A stretch of 12,376 nucleotides of DNA from Chloroflexota bacterium (GCA_005879655.1 VBJK01000029.1:1-12376), one strand, 5' to 3'; shown: positions 1-7,580, numbered from the stretch's first letter. A program made the numbers and translations. Notes: generated by a model not told the origin, from the letters alone.

Positions 1-1
1 T

Positions 2-361
2 GTCTATCTGGCACTCGTCAATTGGAGTGGTCGCTATGGCAGCTGGCAAGCTAACGGTAGCAGTGGTATTTTTCCACCTACCGCACATAGCCACCCTCGC
101 ACAGAGGTAGTCGCCGACGAGGAAGAGCCAGGCATGATGATGATGACGATTGATACTCGTGAGCAGCGTACAGGAAGGCGTACTACACGTACCCTAGAAT
201 ATACCCCTGGCGCTATGGCTGGCTCACTTACCGGCGAATTGGCCTATGACAAATTTGAGTGTATACCAGGTAATGCCGTGCGCAGCAAACCATTACTACG
301 CAAACGGCAACCGTTCTGGTACCTTGAAGTTGCAATATCTCACGATGGATCGAAAGGTTAG
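2..361 (+). CDS. C-terminal end of an unrecognised protein (5' end outside window)
   Basis: The frame is open from the first full codon to a TAG at 359-361, so about 119 residues of a longer protein are visible. I do not recognise the family. The visible part starts with a hydrophobic and aromatic stretch (VYLALVNWSGRYGSW), passes a low-complexity acidic linker (DEEEPG) and four consecutive methionines near 134-145, and ends in a basic segment followed by FWYLEV. The ATG at 134 could be a start, but the ribosome binding site before it is weak and the upstream frame reads like coding sequence. A GC-rich interspersed repeat begins 24 bases after the stop. Confidence 0.45.
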   Translation, partial: VYLALVNWSGRYGSWQANGSSGIFPPTAHSHPRTEVVADEEEPGMMMMTIDTREQRTGRRTTRTLEYTPGAMAGSLTGELAYDKFECIPGNAVRSKPLLRKRQPFWYLEVAISHDGSKG

Positions 362-385
362 AGTAAACTTGAAGTAGCCTTCTCT

Positions 386-482
386 TAGGGATTGGGGGCT
401 AGGGGGCGAAGCCACCCTGGCGGGGTTTGGGCTGTCCCCAAATTTTCCCATTCCCCAAAAGGTTCTGGGATTACGTACTAGT
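386..482 (+). repeat. GC-rich interspersed repeat, copy 1
   Basis: This is a block of about 97 bases that starts with TAGGGATTGGGGG, contains GGCGAAGCC and TGGCGGGGTTTGGG, then TGTCCC and CCCAAA, and ends in ACTAGT. A second copy of nearly the same length lies inverted at 5338-5436. By eye the two match at roughly four of five positions, with one short indel region after the first 13 bases. It lies just after a stop codon, as REP-like or MITE-like elements often do. There is no room for a transposase. Open frames through it encode low-quality shadow peptides only. Confidence 0.75.
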
Positions 483-498
483 GCATATATACAATGCT

Positions 499-557
499 GG
501 TGATATACGAGTATATGCTGGTTGGCGGCACTAATCCACCTATGCTCGTATATCACC
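499..557. promoter_or_regulatory. Inverted repeat upstream of the histidine kinase promoter
   Basis: Two perfect 13-base arms, GGTGATATACGAG at 499-511 and CTCGTATATCACC at 545-557, are separated by 33 bases. A direct repeat ATGCTGGT occurs at 494-501 and 515-522, 21 bases apart, which is about two helical turns. The pair ends 24 bases before the putative -35 box at 582. It could be a bipartite operator or a stem-loop. There is no T run after it, so a terminator for the upstream gene is less likely. Confidence 0.4.
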
Positions 558-581
558 GTTATTTCATACCATGAATAACTG

Positions 582-611
582 TTGACGCACCGACTGTATC
601 TTGGATATACT
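582..611 (+). promoter_or_regulatory. Sigma70-like promoter for the histidine kinase gene
   Basis: TTGACG (582-587) and TATACT (606-611) are 18 bases apart, each close to the sigma70 consensus. Transcription would start at about 617-619, right at the ATG at 620. The mRNA would therefore be leaderless if that ATG is used, or carry a leader of about 40 bases if the in-frame ATG at 659 is used. Confidence 0.5.
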
Positions 612-619
612 ACGAGGGG

Positions 620-3600
620 ATGCTGAGGAAAAGCGGTGCTCCGGGAGTCAACCTTCCAATGAAGACATTTTCAACTGACAAATTAACAGGTGCCTATCTC
701 CAACAACTCAATCGTTATACGTCCCTGGCAACGGCATCAACTGCGGTTTTTGTCGTTTTTATCCTTTTTTTGCTGCTTTTTCGCGGCAGTGGCAGTGAGG
801 GCACCGTATTTTTTGCAGGTGGGGCCTGCGCCATAGCGTCGCTCGCTGGTAGTATCTCGTGCTTACAAACGGCTTATAGAGGGCGGTACGGTGGTCTACA
901 GCTCGAACGACGGCATCAATCGGCATGGGTCTTTATTGGTATGGCCCTGTTATCGTTGTCTATTGGCGCTATGTACTATATGTATCAGGAAGTTTCAGGC
1001 AAGGCGAGCTTCCCATCATTAGCCGATGTTTTTGCTAATCTCGTTTATCCTCTCTTATTAACTGGTATATTACTTATGCCCACTACTTCCCGTTTTCGTC
1101 CATGTATACTACTCGATGCAATGATTACAATGTTGTGCTGTTTAGGTATAAGCTGGTCTTTTCTAATTGGCCCTCTTTACTTTTCACTTACTAATCATGC
1201 AACTATGCCTCTTCTCCTCCCAGGACTGATAACTGTGCTCTCTTATCCTGGCTGGGATCTGCTGCTTATTCTGGCTGTAGTACTCCTGTTACTGCATCGC
1301 ACTGAACCAGTGCTCCATTCTTCTTTGTTGCTACTTACGGCGGGTGCTGGCTCTGCAATTATCGCTGATTCTGTCTACACGTATACAAACATTAGCACTT
1401 CTACGTACCAAAGTTGTGCTCCCTATCTCAGTCCATTCTGGCTACTCGGCTCTTGTTTAATCGGTTTATCGTCTCTCTATCAATATAGGGCGTTAGTGTA
1501 TCAAGCGTATCACCAGCAGCCCACGGGCGGGCGGCTCTTATCGCTGGCGGAGAGTCCGTTACTGATGAAGATCTGGCGACACCTGCAAAATATGCCTGTC
1601 TATGCCCCAATGATTATTCTGCTTGTGCTGACGGCTTATAGCGAAGCTATCCATAATCACATCTCAGTTATGCTAGTGATGGTTTCGGCGCTGAGTGGCA
1701 TACTCTTAGTCATTCGCTACTCTCTGGCGGCACGCGAGAATGAGGCATTCTCGCTAGATAAGGAACATCAGCGCGAGATGGCTGAACGCTTACACGGTAT
1801 CGTTACACGCTTAACGGGACCACTGGATCTTGTCCATCTACGTGAACGGGTAGTTGGTATGGCGGTGACAGATATGGGCTTTGACGCTGCCATGTTACTG
1901 ATGGCGAAGGAACACGATCATCCCGTTGGTATACCACCACTGGTCTTTGTTAATGTAGCTGCGGTGGATACACCTACTATCAACTGGAGTTTCCAGGATG
2001 ATGCTATTCTGTATTGTACCTTTCTTGCTGCGCAAGAGATGACGATTTCTTGGGATGTCCAGCACGCCCAACTGCCCACTGTAGTACAGGACTGGCTGGG
2101 CAGAGTGCAAGTTTCGACGATGTTTTTCTTTCCGCTGATGTATCTGGGCAGAAACTTTGGGACCCTTGGTGTGTCGTATAAGGGGTCTATGGCATTGCGT
2201 AGCAGTGATACGACGATGCTGAAATTGTATGTGGAGCAGGTGGCACGGCTGATTGAGCATGCAAGTCTCTATCAGGAAGCACGCGAGCATGAGGAATTTG
2301 CGAAAGCGATGGCCAATATGGCCACACGCTTGAATGCCGCTGTGGTGGAACAGACTGAGATCAGTCACTTGATTTGTAAAGAGGGGGCACGTGCCCTATA
2401 TGCTGATTATGTGCTCCTCTACACAACAAATGGGGATCAACTAACGCCTATCGCTGCATACTCTGCACCAGAGGAAGCAGCGCTACAGGTGGACGCGTGG
2501 CCTGCTATTGATATGGACGAATATGAAGCCCAGCCGCTGCTTTCGCTTCAGGCAAAACTCACGTATATAAAGACGGAACCAACCGCTTATAACTACCCAC
2601 CGCTGGGGGCGATCGCGCCACATGATACTCCCACTTCATCAGCAATGCCTCATGCCGATGAGTCGAGCGAAGTGTTATCCTCTCCTTCCCCCGTTTCGCT
2701 ACGTGAAAAACTGGCCAGCCTGGATGTGCGTACGACGATCCTTATCCCATTGACATCACGCGGCGATCCTATAGGTATCTTGATCTTTGCGCGTGGACAA
2801 GCACAGGACCAACCGCCGTTCGATACTCAGGATCTGCGGCATGCTCAGGACTTTGGCGAGCAGGCTGGTGTCGCATTTACGAACGCTCGTTTGTATTGGC
2901 GTTTACAGCGTGCGCATCAACAATTGCAAGAACTGGACCAGATGAAGGATCAGTTTATGATTACGGCATCCCATGAGTTGCGTACGCCTTTGACAGCAGT
3001 TCAGGGCTATATCGAGCTTATCGCGGAATACGACGAGACGCTTCCTTCTGACCAGCGCCGCGAATTTCTGCAAAAAGCTCGACGCAGTTGTGATGAATTG
3101 ACTGTTCTGCTGGGCAATGTGATGGATGCGAGCCGTCTGGATGCCGATGTAGAGATCAGGTCAGCACTGCTCAAGAATCTCTCCGTGTCAGACATGGTGA
3201 GTAGCGTTATTATTCTCATTGAGCCGCATATGACACAAGAGGAGCGCGAGTTGCACATGCAGGTCCCGACGCACCTGCAAGTACGCGCTGATCCCATACG
3301 TCTGCGTCAGGTCTTGATGAATGTCAGCATAAACGCGCTCAAGTACTCGCCACCACGGACGCCCATCACTATTACTGCTCGTTCTTGCCCTGACTGTGGG
3401 CGGGGAGCTATGGTGATGATTAGCATTGCGGATAAAGGCAATGGCATTCACTTAGCAGAGCAGGAACACATCTTTGAACGCTTCTACCGTATGGAAAGCG
3501 ATATGAATAGCCCGGTACGAGGGTCCGGCCTGGGACTTTATATCTCACGCCGCCTGATTGAAGCGATGAAGGGCAAGATCTGGGTCGAAAGTAAGGGCAT

Positions 3601-3646
3601 TGCGGGCGAAGGTTCTACATTCCATATCCAGCTACCCATGGCTTGA
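620..3646 (+). CDS. Membrane sensor histidine kinase with two GAF-like domains
   Basis: This is a 1008-residue two-component sensor kinase that autophosphorylates on histidine and would pass the phosphate to a response regulator; none is encoded nearby. About ten hydrophobic segments lie between residues 40 and 368. Two GAF-like regions follow (about 395-550 and 575-760), the second interrupted by a low-complexity insert near 665-695. A HisKA domain carries the H-box HELRTPL with His785. The HATPase domain has Asn905 (N box), DKGNGI from Asp938 (G1), FERFYR (F box) and GSGLGL from Gly968 (G2), so all catalytic boxes are intact. There is no receiver domain, so it is an orphan, non-hybrid kinase. 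Start choice: the ATG at 620 gives the longest frame but its GAGGGG lies directly against it. The in-frame ATG at 659 has GGGAG 11 bases upstream and fits the promoter at 582-611 at least as well. The MFS exporter gene follows after 52 bases. Confidence 0.93.
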   Translation: MLRKSGAPGVNLPMKTFSTDKLTGAYLQQLNRYTSLATASTAVFVVFILFLLLFRGSGSEGTVFFAGGACAIASLAGSISCLQTAYRGRYGGLQLERRHQSAWVFIGMALLSLSIGAMYYMYQEVSGKASFPSLADVFANLVYPLLLTGILLMPTTSRFRPCILLDAMITMLCCLGISWSFLIGPLYFSLTNHATMPLLLPGLITVLSYPGWDLLLILAVVLLLLHRTEPVLHSSLLLLTAGAGSAIIADSVYTYTNISTSTYQSCAPYLSPFWLLGSCLIGLSSLYQYRALVYQAYHQQPTGGRLLSLAESPLLMKIWRHLQNMPVYAPMIILLVLTAYSEAIHNHISVMLVMVSALSGILLVIRYSLAARENEAFSLDKEHQREMAERLHGIVTRLTGPLDLVHLRERVVGMAVTDMGFDAAMLLMAKEHDHPVGIPPLVFVNVAAVDTPTINWSFQDDAILYCTFLAAQEMTISWDVQHAQLPTVVQDWLGRVQVSTMFFFPLMYLGRNFGTLGVSYKGSMALRSSDTTMLKLYVEQVARLIEHASLYQEAREHEEFAKAMANMATRLNAAVVEQTEISHLICKEGARALYADYVLLYTTNGDQLTPIAAYSAPEEAALQVDAWPAIDMDEYEAQPLLSLQAKLTYIKTEPTAYNYPPLGAIAPHDTPTSSAMPHADESSEVLSSPSPVSLREKLASLDVRTTILIPLTSRGDPIGILIFARGQAQDQPPFDTQDLRHAQDFGEQAGVAFTNARLYWRLQRAHQQLQELDQMKDQFMITASHELRTPLTAVQGYIELIAEYDETLPSDQRREFLQKARRSCDELTVLLGNVMDASRLDADVEIRSALLKNLSVSDMVSSVIILIEPHMTQEERELHMQVPTHLQVRADPIRLRQVLMNVSINALKYSPPRTPITITARSCPDCGRGAMVMISIADKGNGIHLAEQEHIFERFYRMESDMNSPVRGSGLGLYISRRLIEAMKGKIWVESKGIAGEGSTFHIQLPMA

Positions 3647-3698
3647 TCTACGTAGCGGGAGAGGTATATAAGCTCTCCTATGAATTACATCAACGAAG

Positions 3699-5261
3699 AT
3701 GCTATACTTTCAAAAGGATGAAAGTAGAAAGTCAGTAGATCAGCAGATGAGTTATATACCTCCCATCTTCAATAATTCCGTTGATGCTTCCACACAGGAA
3801 CAGACTGCACATTCCAGGGACGGTTATCAATGGACGGCACTCTCCGTTACAACGGTTGGTGCTCTACTCGCCTCGATTCAGGGTTCAGCATTGCTGATCG
3901 CATTACCCAAAATCCTGGCGGACTTGCACACTACATTTTTCACTATCATGTGGGTATTACTGGGGTATTTGCTCGTCCTCACAGCATTGACACCTATTAT
4001 TGGCCGCCTGGCCGATATCTTTGGGCGCAAATTACTCTACAATAGTGGGTTTATTGCCTTTACGCTTGGCTCTCTCATGTCAGGTCTGGTACAGCCGCAG
4101 TTTCACGGTGGTGATCTGATTGTGGGGCGTATGATTCAGGGCATGGGTGCATCGCTGCTCATTACGAATAGTACGGTGATTGTGACTGATGCGTTTCGCA
4201 AGGGTCAGGTTGGGCTGGGATTGGGCATTAACCAGATTGCGGGTGCGGCAGGATTTCTGATTGGTCCTATCGTCGGAGGGTTATTGACGCAGTATTCCTG
4301 GCGCTGGGTCTTTCTCTTCAATGTGCCCATCGGCGTCTTTGGCGTGATCTGGGGCATATGGCGTCTGCGCGAGCCTGTACGCGCCCCAGAACGTCATGAG
4401 ATGGACTGGTTCGGAGCAGTGTTCCTGACGGTTGCGCTGACGGGACTCCTGTTAGGACTGAGTTTATTAGCCTTTCCTCTGCTACCTCAGGCTGTCAGTG
4501 CGGCTATTCTCATCGTTGGTCTAGTCTGTCTGGCAATCTTCCTGGTCTTTGAGCCTCGGATCAAGGTACCACTGATCCAACTGCGCCTCTTCCGTAACCG
4601 TCTCTTTGCACTGGCGAATGTGAGTGGCTTACTCAACGGTATCGCGCGGGGTGCTGTACTCTTCCTGATGATCTTTTTCTTACAGGGACCCTACGGGCAA
4701 GATCCGTTAATGGCAGGCCTGATGCTCATTCCCTTTGGCGCAGCCTTTATGGTGATTGGTCCTATCAGTGGACGGCTTTCTGATTATATTGGCTCGCGTA
4801 TTCTGGCCACCATTGGTCTGGGTATTTCTACAGTTGCACTGCTCGCACTGACAACTATTAACCAGCATACCCCCTATTGGCTATTAGCAAGCTATATGGC
4901 AATCATGGGGGGAGGGTCCGGCCTCTTTGCCTCACCCAATACCAACGCGATCATGAGTTCGGTAGAGCCGCACACGCGCGGTGCCGCAGCTGGCATCCTC
5001 AATATGCTCAACAATACGGGACAGATGCTCAGTATTGCCATCGTTTTTCCGCTGGCTCTGAGTAAGCTTCCCTTTGAGGCTGTACAACGGGTCTTTATCA
5101 GTGGTGGGGGCATGGGGAATTTCGCATATATCATTCCAATCTTCCTTGCCGGTCTGCATCAAGCATTTTTGGTCTCGTTTATGTTAAGCGTGATTGCAAC
5201 GATTGTTTCGGTGTTGCGCCCTTCACATACTGAGCAGTTGCTTGCAGGGAAGACAGCATAA
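3699..5261 (+). CDS. MFS drug-type exporter, DHA2 (EmrB/QacA-like) family
   Basis: This 520-residue inner-membrane transporter has the length and hydrophobicity pattern of the 14-helix proton antiporters of the DHA2 family, which export drugs or other toxic compounds. Visible signatures are motif A, GRLADIFGRK (residues 102-111, between helices 2 and 3), and the antiporter motif C region GxxGFLIGPIVGG (about 182-194), followed by WRWVFLFNVPIG (201-212), typical of this family. The N-terminal 45 residues are hydrophilic and cytoplasmic. The start is uncertain: the ATG at 3699 has only a weak upstream purine stretch, and the in-frame ATG at 3747 has none. The gene sits 52 bases after the histidine kinase on the same strand, so the kinase may sense a compound or envelope stress that the pump relieves. 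That link is inference. The substrate cannot be told from sequence. Confidence 0.92.
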   Translation: MLYFQKDESRKSVDQQMSYIPPIFNNSVDASTQEQTAHSRDGYQWTALSVTTVGALLASIQGSALLIALPKILADLHTTFFTIMWVLLGYLLVLTALTPIIGRLADIFGRKLLYNSGFIAFTLGSLMSGLVQPQFHGGDLIVGRMIQGMGASLLITNSTVIVTDAFRKGQVGLGLGINQIAGAAGFLIGPIVGGLLTQYSWRWVFLFNVPIGVFGVIWGIWRLREPVRAPERHEMDWFGAVFLTVALTGLLLGLSLLAFPLLPQAVSAAILIVGLVCLAIFLVFEPRIKVPLIQLRLFRNRLFALANVSGLLNGIARGAVLFLMIFFLQGPYGQDPLMAGLMLIPFGAAFMVIGPISGRLSDYIGSRILATIGLGISTVALLALTTINQHTPYWLLASYMAIMGGGSGLFASPNTNAIMSSVEPHTRGAAAGILNMLNNTGQMLSIAIVFPLALSKLPFEAVQRVFISGGGMGNFAYIIPIFLAGLHQAFLVSFMLSVIATIVSVLRPSHTEQLLAGKTA

Positions 5262-5312
5262 GCGAGTAGATAAATTGCTGAGTTACCGAGAACACCCGAC
5301 CATTCAGGAATA

Positions 5313-5335
5313 GATGCTTGTAAGCACAAAGCGTC
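5313..5335 (+). other. Small stem-loop after the MFS gene
   Basis: GATGCTTGT (5313-5321) can pair with ACAAAGCGTC (5326-5335) around the loop AAGC, with one bulged A and one G-T wobble. It lies 51 bases after the MFS stop and two bases before repeat copy 2. No T run follows, so it may be an RNA 3' end structure or processing site rather than a classic terminator. Confidence 0.3.
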
Positions 5336-5337
5336 TG

Positions 5338-5436
5338 ACTAGTGCATAATCGCCAAACCCTTTGGGGGATGGGAGGATTTTGGGACACCCCAAACCCCGC
5401 CAAGGAGGCTTCGCCAAATGCCACCCCCAATCCCTA
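5338..5436 (-). repeat. GC-rich interspersed repeat, copy 2 (inverted)
   Basis: Read on the minus strand, this block begins TAGGGATTGGGGG and contains GGCGAAGCC, TGGCGGGGTTTGGG, TGTCCC and CCCAAA, ending at ACTAGT, in the same order and spacing as the copy at 386-482. The two copies face each other across the histidine kinase and MFS genes. Both sit just downstream of a + strand stop codon. Confidence 0.75.
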
Positions 5437-5474
5437 CCACCTCGCGCAAGCGGGAATAATGCAAAAGGCAAATA

Positions 5475-5533
5475 GAGTCGTCTGGTTGCTATCTTTGGAA
5501 CGATATCGCCCAAAGATAGCAACCAAGCGATTC
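5475..5533. repeat. Long palindromic hairpin between convergent genes
   Basis: TGGTTGCTATCTTTGG (5483-5498) and its exact reverse complement (5510-5525) form a perfect 16-base-pair stem around an 11-base loop. The loop itself contains the palindrome CGATATCG. Outside the perfect stem the arms continue imperfectly (GAGTCG against GAATCG), giving arms of about 24 bases with three mismatches. It lies between the convergent ends of the MFS gene (+) and the zinc-ribbon gene (-). It may be a bidirectional terminator lacking T runs, a palindromic mobile repeat, or a regulator site. Confidence 0.6.
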
Positions 5534-5549
5534 TATAATGGTGGGTATG

Positions 5550-5738
5550 CTATTTAGCAGTTGTTCCTTTTTGTTTTGCTTTTTCTGCGTTCTGTCTATT
5601 AATCTCTTTTAGTACAAATTCTGGCACATGTTTCTCGCAATAACGGAAATAACGGTTGGCCTGTGGAAATGAATGTGCATACATTGCTGGCTTTCCACAT
5701 GTACCGCACTTTCCAACATGTGATATTTCAGCTCCCAT
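5550..5738 (-). CDS. Small zinc-ribbon-like protein, 62 residues
   Basis: The protein has a CxxC pair (Cys11, Cys14 in KCGTCGK) and a CxxH pair (Cys34, His37 in RYCEKHVP) about 20 residues apart, a spacing that fits a small structural zinc site. The C-terminal 20 residues are a charged, probably helical tail rich in Lys, Asn and Gln. I do not recognise a named family, and a nucleic-acid or protein-binding role is inference. The start is well supported: on the minus strand GAGGAGGT (5748-5755) lies 9 bases before the ATG, the strongest ribosome binding site in the window, which argues this is a real gene despite its size. A possible promoter lies at 5766-5795. Confidence 0.72.
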   Translation of the reverse strand: MGAEISHVGKCGTCGKPAMYAHSFPQANRYFRYCEKHVPEFVLKEINRQNAEKAKQKGTTAK

Positions 5739-5765
5739 AATGGGAAAACCTCCTCAATTGTCTAT

Positions 5766-5795
5766 CTATAAGCACAGACATATGTGCCTGCTCAA
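5766..5795 (-). promoter_or_regulatory. Possible promoter with inverted repeat, zinc-ribbon gene
   Basis: On the minus strand TTGAGC (5790-5795) and TTATAG (5766-5771) are 18 bases apart. The spacer holds GCACA and TGTGC arms (5772-5776 and 5783-5787) with a six-base centre, a plausible small operator. It lies about 30 bases before the ATG. Both boxes deviate from consensus. Confidence 0.35.
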
Positions 5796-5881
5796 TGGTA
5801 TGATTGCATGTATATCATATCACAACTGAGGACGAACTCATATTCTTTGAACCCCATCTTCTATGAGGTTTGTTTCACTGA

Positions 5882-6752
5882 TCAAGGCCCCTCATCATAA
5901 AACTTACAGCGCTCCGTAAAAAGTTGTATAAACTGTTCCGCCTCGACTGTCACAGACGCATGGACGTTGGGTCGCCAGCTGTGCGGCCTATCACGAGGAT
6001 CGAATTGTGCAATAGTGGTCCCCAGGGTCGCACCGTCGGCTAACTCAACGTCAACATAGCAAGGTTGCCATGCGATAAGATCGGGCTGCACGACCGCACC
6101 TACGCACAGAGGGTCATGCATAGGGAAACCGTGGGTATTGTCTAATGCAGCTGAAAAACGGAAGGAGTAGTTAGTCATGTATTTGATTAACTGTGTCACC
6201 CGATTATCCGGCAGGCTAGCTATCTGTCCAGGCTTTAGCAGTGTCATTGTGGTGACATCCAGGGAGACTAAGCGTATGGGCCATCCTCCATGGAGTACGA
6301 TATACGCGGCATGGGGGTCAGCATAGATATTGTACTCTGCCGTTGGCGTGACATTGCCGTGTACACGGAGGGCACCACCCATGATCACTACTTCGTAGAT
6401 ATTCTCTGCAATACGTGGCTCACGGCGCAACGCCAGCGCAACGTTCGTCAGCGGCCCAATACAGACTAACGTGATCATCTGCGGCTTGGCCATAATTCTT
6501 TCAATAAGCAGATCAACGGCATGTTGCGCAACTGGGCCGTACCAGCGGTCGCTCACAGCCGCGTGCCACAGGAATATCCGTGCGCCCAGTAAGTTCTAAG
6601 AGCGCCAGAGCGTTACGCGTGCCGATCTCAACGGGTACATTGCCGTTGACGGTGGTAATGGCTTCAAGTTCAATCTCAGGTGAGCTTAACGCTAAAAAAA
6701 GCGCTAATGCATCGTCTATGCCGACATCGGTATCGAGGATAACACGGTACAT
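5882..6752 (-). pseudogene. Inosine-uridine-type nucleoside hydrolase, disrupted by internal deletion
   Basis: The family hydrolyses nucleosides to base and ribose in salvage. The N-terminal part (ATG at 6750-6752, purine-rich GAGAAGGG upstream) carries the calcium and ribose motif DTDVGIDD and runs to GCERPLVR, then continues out of frame to a TGA at 6513-6515. The rest lies in another frame (about 6556 down to 5882), starting at HAVDLLIERI and keeping GPLTNVALAL, MGG, GN, AEYN, DPHAA and MHDPL. Against the Crithidia fasciculata enzyme as I recall it, about 30 residues between PLVR and HAV are missing, including the HG(E)SGMG segment with active-site His82. Only 13 bases remain there, a net loss of roughly 75-80 bases that also shifts the frame. 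A single sequencing error cannot explain this, so I call it a pseudogene. A short GTG-started C-terminal protein from 6556 is conceivable but would lack the Asp cluster. Confidence 0.82.
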
Positions 6753-6857
6753 ATCTTGCCTGCCCTTCTCACTATTCACGCAATCCAGTTCTTGTGCTCT
6801 GTAGATCAGTTCTTTAGCGCTTTACTCTTCAGGACATTGCGCTACTATTGTACGAAT

Positions 6858-6887
6858 ATAATAGATTCCACAAAATTTTTGTGTCAA
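6858..6887 (-). promoter_or_regulatory. Strong promoter with operator-like palindrome, nucleoside hydrolase
   Basis: On the minus strand a perfect TTGACA (plus coordinates 6882-6887) and TATTAT (6858-6863) are separated by 18 bases. The spacer contains a perfect palindrome of seven-base arms, CACAAAA (6869-6875) and TTTTGTG (6877-6883), overlapping the -35 box, where a repressor would block RNA polymerase. It lies about 105 bases upstream of the hydrolase ATG at 6752 and downstream of the 6951-7580 gene on the same strand. Confidence 0.55.
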
Positions 6888-6950
6888 CACATTCTGCATC
6901 ATCTCCTGCCACATTCTATCATATTGGCGGGCATGGGCGAGTTAGGAATT

Positions 6951-7580
6951 TTATGGAGCGTAACTGCCTCCTCGTCTTCCTTGCTTTTTATCCTTGAGTA
7001 AGGTTCTCAGAGCTTGCACAGTTTCTTCAAAAACATTCAAGTCATGCACATACACTTTTGCGCTGATTGGTTGACCACTTGACACATGCAAATCGAATTT
7101 TTGCATAACGTACAAATTTCCTCCGTTATTGAGATTAAATGCAGATGTTTCGATCCCAACAATATGTTCGTAGTAGTAGGTTTGTGTGTTTTCAAAACGC
7201 ATCGAGGCAAGAGCATTAATATCTCCTGTAAAGACTTCTATGGAATCTTCAGTGGGGTAGAAAAAAGTGAATCTGTTCACGCTGCCATGCGGACGCCCGT
7301 CCAGACCGCGTTTGGTAAGTGCAGGACAGCCTCTGGATTCATAAAAAGTTGCATCCTTTGAATCCGGCCACACAATACTACGCACATAAAGTGGCCTATC
7401 CACTTTGATATCGTTTCGCTCATCTAACCCGAGTTTTTGTATACCATATTCCCGTGCTGAATTTAGCCAGCTTTTCACCCATGCTTCGTACTCTTCGTCT
7501 GTTGGGATCGGTGGAGGTTGTGGAGAAGACGCCTGCTTTGGCCGATACTTGATAATGAGCCATACTCCTGCAATGATCAT
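6951..7580 (-). CDS. Membrane-anchored hypothetical protein, possibly 5'-truncated
   Basis: The 209-residue protein starts with the hydrophobic stretch MIIAGVWLIIKY, then a proline-rich linker (SPQPPPIP), then PTDEEYEAWVKSW and a mixed soluble domain with aromatic clusters (FTFFYPTE, TYYYEHIVG), ending in a basic tail (KDKKQGRRGG). I do not recognise a named family; the layout suggests one membrane helix followed by a cytoplasmic domain. The frame stays open upstream of the ATG to a TGA at 7632-7634, and those codons read LPGTFVVLA, which would complete a full-length membrane helix. There is no start codon in that extension and no ribosome binding site before the ATG at 7578-7580. The gene may therefore have lost its true 5' end where the methyltransferase-endonuclease gene begins. 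Confidence 0.6.
   Translation of the reverse strand: MIIAGVWLIIKYRPKQASSPQPPPIPTDEEYEAWVKSWLNSAREYGIQKLGLDERNDIKVDRPLYVRSIVWPDSKDATFYESRGCPALTKRGLDGRPHGSVNRFTFFYPTEDSIEVFTGDINALASMRFENTQTYYYEHIVGIETSAFNLNNGGNLYVMQKFDLHVSSGQPISAKVYVHDLNVFEETVQALRTLLKDKKQGRRGGSYAP

Noticed and set aside
296..556. 86-residue minus-strand frame across repeat copy 1, and the similar + frame at 5342-5557 across copy 2
   Set aside because: Their shared WGMG and PNPA peptides come from the nucleotide repeat itself, not from a conserved protein; neither has a convincing start.
1895..2368. 157-residue minus-strand frame inside the kinase gene
   Set aside because: Shadow of the GAF coding region; Cys/His-rich peptide without a ribosome binding site or any family resemblance.
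3658..3678. GGAGAG/CTCTCC hairpin between the kinase and MFS genes
   Set aside because: Only six base pairs and no T run follows, so I do not call a terminator; the two genes are more likely co-transcribed.
6513..6779. Start of the nucleoside hydrolase at a GTG (6777-6779)
   Set aside because: The ATG at 6750-6752 has a purine-rich site upstream and begins directly at the conserved N-terminal strand, as in the family.
7405..7572. Upstream extension of the methyltransferase frame by 56 residues
   Set aside because: It lies fully antisense to the 6951-7580 gene, its peptide is rich in Ser and Cys without methyltransferase features, and no ribosome binding site supports a start at 7405.
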